DNA of 64,000 nucleotides from Flammulina velutipes. Its lineage: Eukaryota > Basidiomycota > Agaricomycetes > Agaricales > Physalacriaceae. Position 1 is the stretch's first letter; every line of letters begins with the position of its first letter. The position numbers and the translations under genes are program-made. This document shows positions 60,501 through 64,000 of this stretch, piece by piece. The notes beneath the pieces are model-generated. The model was given only the letters and a program-made list of their open reading frames with translations, was not told the origin of the DNA and made no database searches. Where the stretch lies: assembly GCA_011800155.1 (NCBI GenBank), contig CM022368.1:3720001-3784000 (forward strand). Reading direction: 5' to 3'.

Positions 60501-60811
60501 CTGAGGCCCAGTCCCGAATGTCGTTTACAGAGATATCCTCTCCCGTACCACTCCACGCGATGCTGGTAGCAGTCCACGAATTGAGTCTGTCGAAGCAGCC
60601 GGAGGGCAAACGGGTGCTAACGGTGACGGGACGCTCGCGAAGACTGGCAGTGGAGAACCACTCGCAAGAGATGAAGACACTCATCGAAGAGCATGGCCAG
60701 GTACCCTCGGAGGTGCGAAAGACGATGGGGGACGTTGCATCTGCATTTATTATGACGGGAAGCAGCTCTGGGGTAATGATTCTACAAGCTGCATCCAAGC
60801 AGGATTCATGA
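57591..60811 (+). CDS. K+/H+ antiporter of the CPA2 family (KHA1-like)
   Basis: ATG 57591 (MPEFSGNVISLFQKRAAKEQ) is followed by exons coding for a sodium/proton-exchanger fold: LGLRKLRQPKVIAEVLGG, LFLFLVGLEIDGGVVKRN, FAGVAFSITAFPVLCRIL, VSAGVANDI-type helices, TDIIGVHAIFGAFLVGIIVP and FLPLYFTLSGLSTDLGLL. The last exons give a long cytosolic C-terminal domain (LIQPSISEKVNMAFKSS onward) as in Kha1 and bacterial KefC relatives. Yeast Kha1 exchanges K+ for H+ in the Golgi. The conserved GLSTDLG region is present, but ion specificity cannot be read directly. The gene ends 76 bp before the convergent UNG gene. Confidence 0.85.
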
Positions 60812-60887
60812 AGTGTCTATTATGTTTTACTTACGACTGCACATACCCAACGTATCACGACCTATTTATCTCGCACAGGACGCTCGA

Positions 60888-62143
60888 TTATTTATTTAGC
60901 ACTGTCCAGTCAATCTCAGCACCCTTGCCATACTTACTGATTAACCATTCATTGGCAAGTTTGAAGTGACCATTTCCTAAGAATCCTCGATGCGCTGAGA
61001 GCGGCGAAGGATGCGCGGATCTGCTTGGCGTTGAGTGCAAGAAATCGAAAGAAGAATGGTTCTTACCTCAAAACCAAATTCTTCTTCTGAGATGGATCAT
61101 TAGTACGCGACATCGATAGAATTGGACGCACGTACCTCATCAATACCAATTGCGTCGCAAGTTTTCTCAGCGGGGCGGCCCCATGCCATGAAGACGACCC
61201 CATTGCCATCCGGCCGGTTCGTGACAACTCTGAGAACCTCTGCTGTGAAAGTTTCCCAGCCCTTCTTGGAGTGCGAGTTGGCTTTGTGCGCTCGGACTGT
61301 CAAACACGCGTTGAGCCATAAGACGCCTGCTTCCGCTAGCGCGCTGAGGTCTCTGGACAGATTGAAGTGTGGTCAGATTTTGGGAAAAGGGCAAGACGAG
61401 ATGTACAAACCCAGTTTTGGGGACCTTGAAATCTGGGATGTCAGTGGCTATTTGCTTGTAGATATTACGGAGGGATCCAGGTATTTTTGTGGGTGGGAGA
61501 ACGGAGAACGAGAGTCCTGGTGGGGTGTTTGTTGAGATAGGTTGTAGATGTTAGATCCATACCATGCGCCTGTCCGACGTTGTGATACGGGTCCTAGTCA
61601 TAGGTCAATTAGATCGAGAGCAATATAGCAGGGCTGGAGTCATACCTGGCCAAGGATGACGACCTTCACCTTATCAAGAGGCGCGAATCGAGACCAAGAG
61701 TATACATCTTTCACTGGACAGCTATGAGTCAGTGAGCGCAAGCAAAAATCAAAGCTTACATGGCGGGTAGATGGTGTTACTTTTGACCTCTTGTTCCAGG
61801 AAGGTTTTCAACTAACCAGGTTTGGGATGAGTGACCAGATAGATTTGACGATTGAATAATACCTTTAAGAAATAGGGTTTGCTGAATTCTTTGGCGAGGG
61901 CATCATACCAAGATTTATCCATGGTTTGAACCTCTAGCGTGCTCACAGCAAGTTCTGTGGGTAATGCATTTATGTCAATACTCCCTTCGAACGCGCTTTC
62001 TGAGGTTGTCGTTATATTCTTTCTTTCAGGACGTTAGTCAAGGTCGATCATTGGGCAGATAAATCCACTGACCGGTTGGTTACGACGGTAGTCTTTTTCA
62101 CAGTTTTAACAGTCCTTTTCACTAGATTTGAGGCCGCAGACAT
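60888..62143 (-). CDS. UNG1: uracil-DNA glycosylase
   Basis: ATG 62143 ([17 protein letters not shown]) gives a basic N-terminus, possibly for nuclear or mitochondrial import. The catalytic exon reads [13 protein letters not shown], holding the water-activating Asp, followed by [55 protein letters not shown] and the [11 protein letters not shown] motif with the catalytic His. Every family motif is intact and several introns of about 50 bases separate them. UNG removes uracil from DNA in base-excision repair. It is divergent from the PLC-like gene, with 166 bp between the starts. Confidence 0.92.
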
Positions 62144-62309
62144 GGTGGTCGAAGTTGGAAATTGAAATAGCACGCGTTGTGTGGACTTGTTTATTACGGA
62201 CCGTCAGGTGACGTGTGCTGCAATTGTAGCGCACAGCCACCGCTTTACTTGCCTTCATCTCGACCGATTCTGCTGTCACCACTTTCGTTCTCACTTGGTT
62301 CTGACCACC

Positions 62310-63655
62310 ATGAAACTCACCATTTTGAATCTGACTGAAGTCAATATTGTCTGCTCGTGGCCTAAGAACCACACCGAAGACGTGCCTGCCTTGCCTTCGC
62401 GACCTGTCTCTGTTACGACTCCCAAACGATGTTCACGTCTAACGATTATGGACGCCATGCACACTAAGGAGATAAAGAATCCGGCTGGATACTTAATACG
62501 ATTTACTATGGCTTGTGGCGCGTCTTGGAAGACCTTGTCAATTGCAGAGGATTGTCCCTGGCAAGTCTACACTGTCAAGGTAGAATTCCATTCTCTCCAA
62601 CAAAGTTGACGCTTATTCCTCGGTTCAGGTGGAAAAGAATCACAACAAACTTATAATTTTACCCCACCGTAACACTGAATCCTTCCTATCGGACATGCCA
62701 GACGATGTATCTTTAGCATCACTTCTGCTTCCTGGAACCCATGACACGCGAGTCTCTTCGTCGTAGCTCTTCTATTCCCGGCTAACCATTTGGTAGTATG
62801 GCTCTATACGGTTGGCCAATATCTCAGTGCCAATCACTCTCCACCCCACTTCCTGTCCAGCTCCACTCGGGCATTCGCGTCTTGGACATCCGAATGGCCG
62901 TTATCAATGGCAAGCTAATTGCTTACCATGGTATCTACCCTCAGAAGGCGACTTTCCAATCCGTTATGAACACCCTACGGGATTTCCTCACCGCCCCAGA
63001 ATCCTCTCGTGAAACCCTCGTCATGTCTATGAAACAGGAGGATTTCGCCACCACTCGCCCCAGCGTCTTTTCCCAGATAGTCCACGACGAGATGATGACG
63101 ATGCCCGAGCTCTGGTATCTGAAGAACCAAATTCCCACTCTTGGCGAAGTAAGAGGGAAGGTCGTCCTTCTTAGTCGGTTTGGGGGAAATGGAGAGGGAT
63201 GGGAAGGCGGACTGGAAGGAATGGGTATACACCCTACCAGGTGGCCAGATAGCGCGAAGGACGGGTTCACGTGGAACTGCAAGGACATCGTCGTTCGAAC
63301 CCACGATTGGTATGCTATCCCCTCCTTCTTGGCTATCCCGGAGAAGGTCGCCCTTGCTACGGCCGTGTTGTTGCCACCTCCACAAGAGCCTACGCTGTCT
63401 GTTTCGTTCTTCTCTGCTGCTGCATTCCCACTGGCGATGCCACCGACTATAGCGCAGGGCTTTGGATGGCCCAAATTTGGGTTTGGCGTCGAAGGAGTAA
63501 ACAGTCGGTTGGGGAAATGGTTGTTGGACATGCTCTCTGATGAGTCACAATCTCCGATTCGTGGATGGGCATTTTTGGATTATTTCGCAGACCCGGAGCC
63601 TGCTCTCGTGCCTCTACTTATAGAGTGTAATTATCGCGGGAGGAAGACCGAATAA
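62310..63655 (+). CDS. PLC-like phosphodiesterase (PI-PLC X-domain type)
   Basis: Exons 62310-62579, 62629-62747 and 62797-63655 give 415 residues. The N-terminal 90 residues (MKLTILNLTEVNIVCSW) form an unassigned domain. The X-domain follows: LLPGTHDT with the first catalytic His, then LHSGIRVLDIRMAVINGKLI, AYHGIYPQ with the second His, and ETLVMSMKQED. Such enzymes cut phosphoinositides or lipids, often outside the cell, but no signal peptide is obvious. The second intron has a GC donor (GACAC|GCGAGT); a GT alternative two bases later would put exon 3 out of frame. It ends FADPEPALVPLLIECNYRG. Confidence 0.8.
62748..62796 (+). other. GC-AG intron in the PLC-like gene
   Basis: The donor reads GCGAGT and the acceptor TTTGGTAG. 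Phase 2 on both sides joins GTHDT to MALYGW. Confidence 0.65.
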
Positions 63656-63976
63656 TGTGTAGTGGGGCTTTGTGGACTGGATAATCATATACCTTGTACG
63701 TGAATACACAAGTTTTTTTACGAGTTCACCGTTGATTCTGTTGCCAGCAATGAGATTAATGAATTAATGAAATGTGGTAGTTGACAGTTAAATTCCTTTT
63801 CTAATGCCACGGAACAGCATGTAACCTCCACTTCAAACACGATGTCCAAGGGGTTTCGTAAGAGAACGCTTCGCTCTTGCAACTTCGCCGATTCGTAACA
63901 CGCGCCGTCCTCTTCTATCGACGTTTATAAATCGATGAAGGCTTGGTCTCTTCTAGGATCCCACTTAGCTCCCACC
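63656..63976. promoter_or_regulatory. 3' flank of PLC-like gene and promoter of the next gene
   Basis: A TATA-like tataaat at about 63926 lies 51 bp upstream of ATG 63977. Nothing else was recognised. Confidence 0.5.
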
Positions 63977-64000
63977 ATGGTCTCTGCATCCTTCAAACAC
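63977..64000 (+). CDS. start of a gene cut by the window edge
   Basis: Eight codons (MVSASFKH) after a good start context (cccaccATGG) and a TATA-like site. The gene continues beyond the window, so the product cannot be assigned. Confidence 0.45.

Overview
The window is nuclear DNA of a filamentous basidiomycete, most likely an agaricomycete. Almost every gene is broken by many introns of about 45-60 bases, and whole reading frames close only after these are removed. Several families are typical of mushroom-forming fungi: a KDZ transposase with a CxC2-type cysteine cluster, a DUF6534 membrane protein, GH55 and GH17 beta-1,3-glucan enzymes and fungal GH88 enzymes. No bacterial operon, rRNA, tRNA or CRISPR array was seen.

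Layout. 0.1-5 kb is a transposon region: an apparently intact ten-exon KDZ transposase, an unknown ORF with an internal duplication and short inverted repeats. 5.2-16 kb holds an APH-fold kinase, a secreted ferritin-like (Rds1-type) gene whose frame does not join cleanly, a Cue1-like ER protein sharing a 75-bp promoter with a membrane-anchored aspartic protease, a decayed tandem copy of that protease's 3' end, a PhyH-type dioxygenase and an 18-exon GH55 glucanase. 16-28.5 kb is conserved housekeeping sequence: the RAM-pathway scaffold SOG2, a JMJD5-like JmjC hydroxylase, and the SNF2 ATPase MOT1, whose start codon lies 8 bp from the inferred JmjC start.

28.7-40.7 kb is an accessory block: a flavin monooxygenase, two tandem GH88 unsaturated-glucuronyl hydrolases, a membrane-anchored FAD oxidoreductase, a DUF6534 protein and a small secreted protein. 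40.8-47.2 kb has the NOT4 ubiquitin ligase and a GH17 enzyme. 48-57.4 kb has a JEN-type monocarboxylate transporter, a T5orf172 protein, a BTB protein, a small membrane protein and mitochondrial D-lactate dehydrogenase. The transporter and dehydrogenase could form a lactate-use pair. 57.6-64 kb has a K+/H+ antiporter, uracil-DNA glycosylase, a PLC-like phosphodiesterase and the first codons of another gene.

For nine multi-exon genes (KDZ transposase, protease, dioxygenase, GH55, SOG2, JmjC, MOT1, both GH88) I placed every exon by hand and checked that the total length divides by three. The same check holds for CUE, the T5orf172 protein, the PLC-like gene and the small secreted protein. For the others the span and product are firm but some internal splice sites were not written out. 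Points worth a second look are an 8-nt micro-exon, three GC-AG introns, the 8-bp divergent start codons, two local partial duplications and the possibly broken ferritin-like gene.
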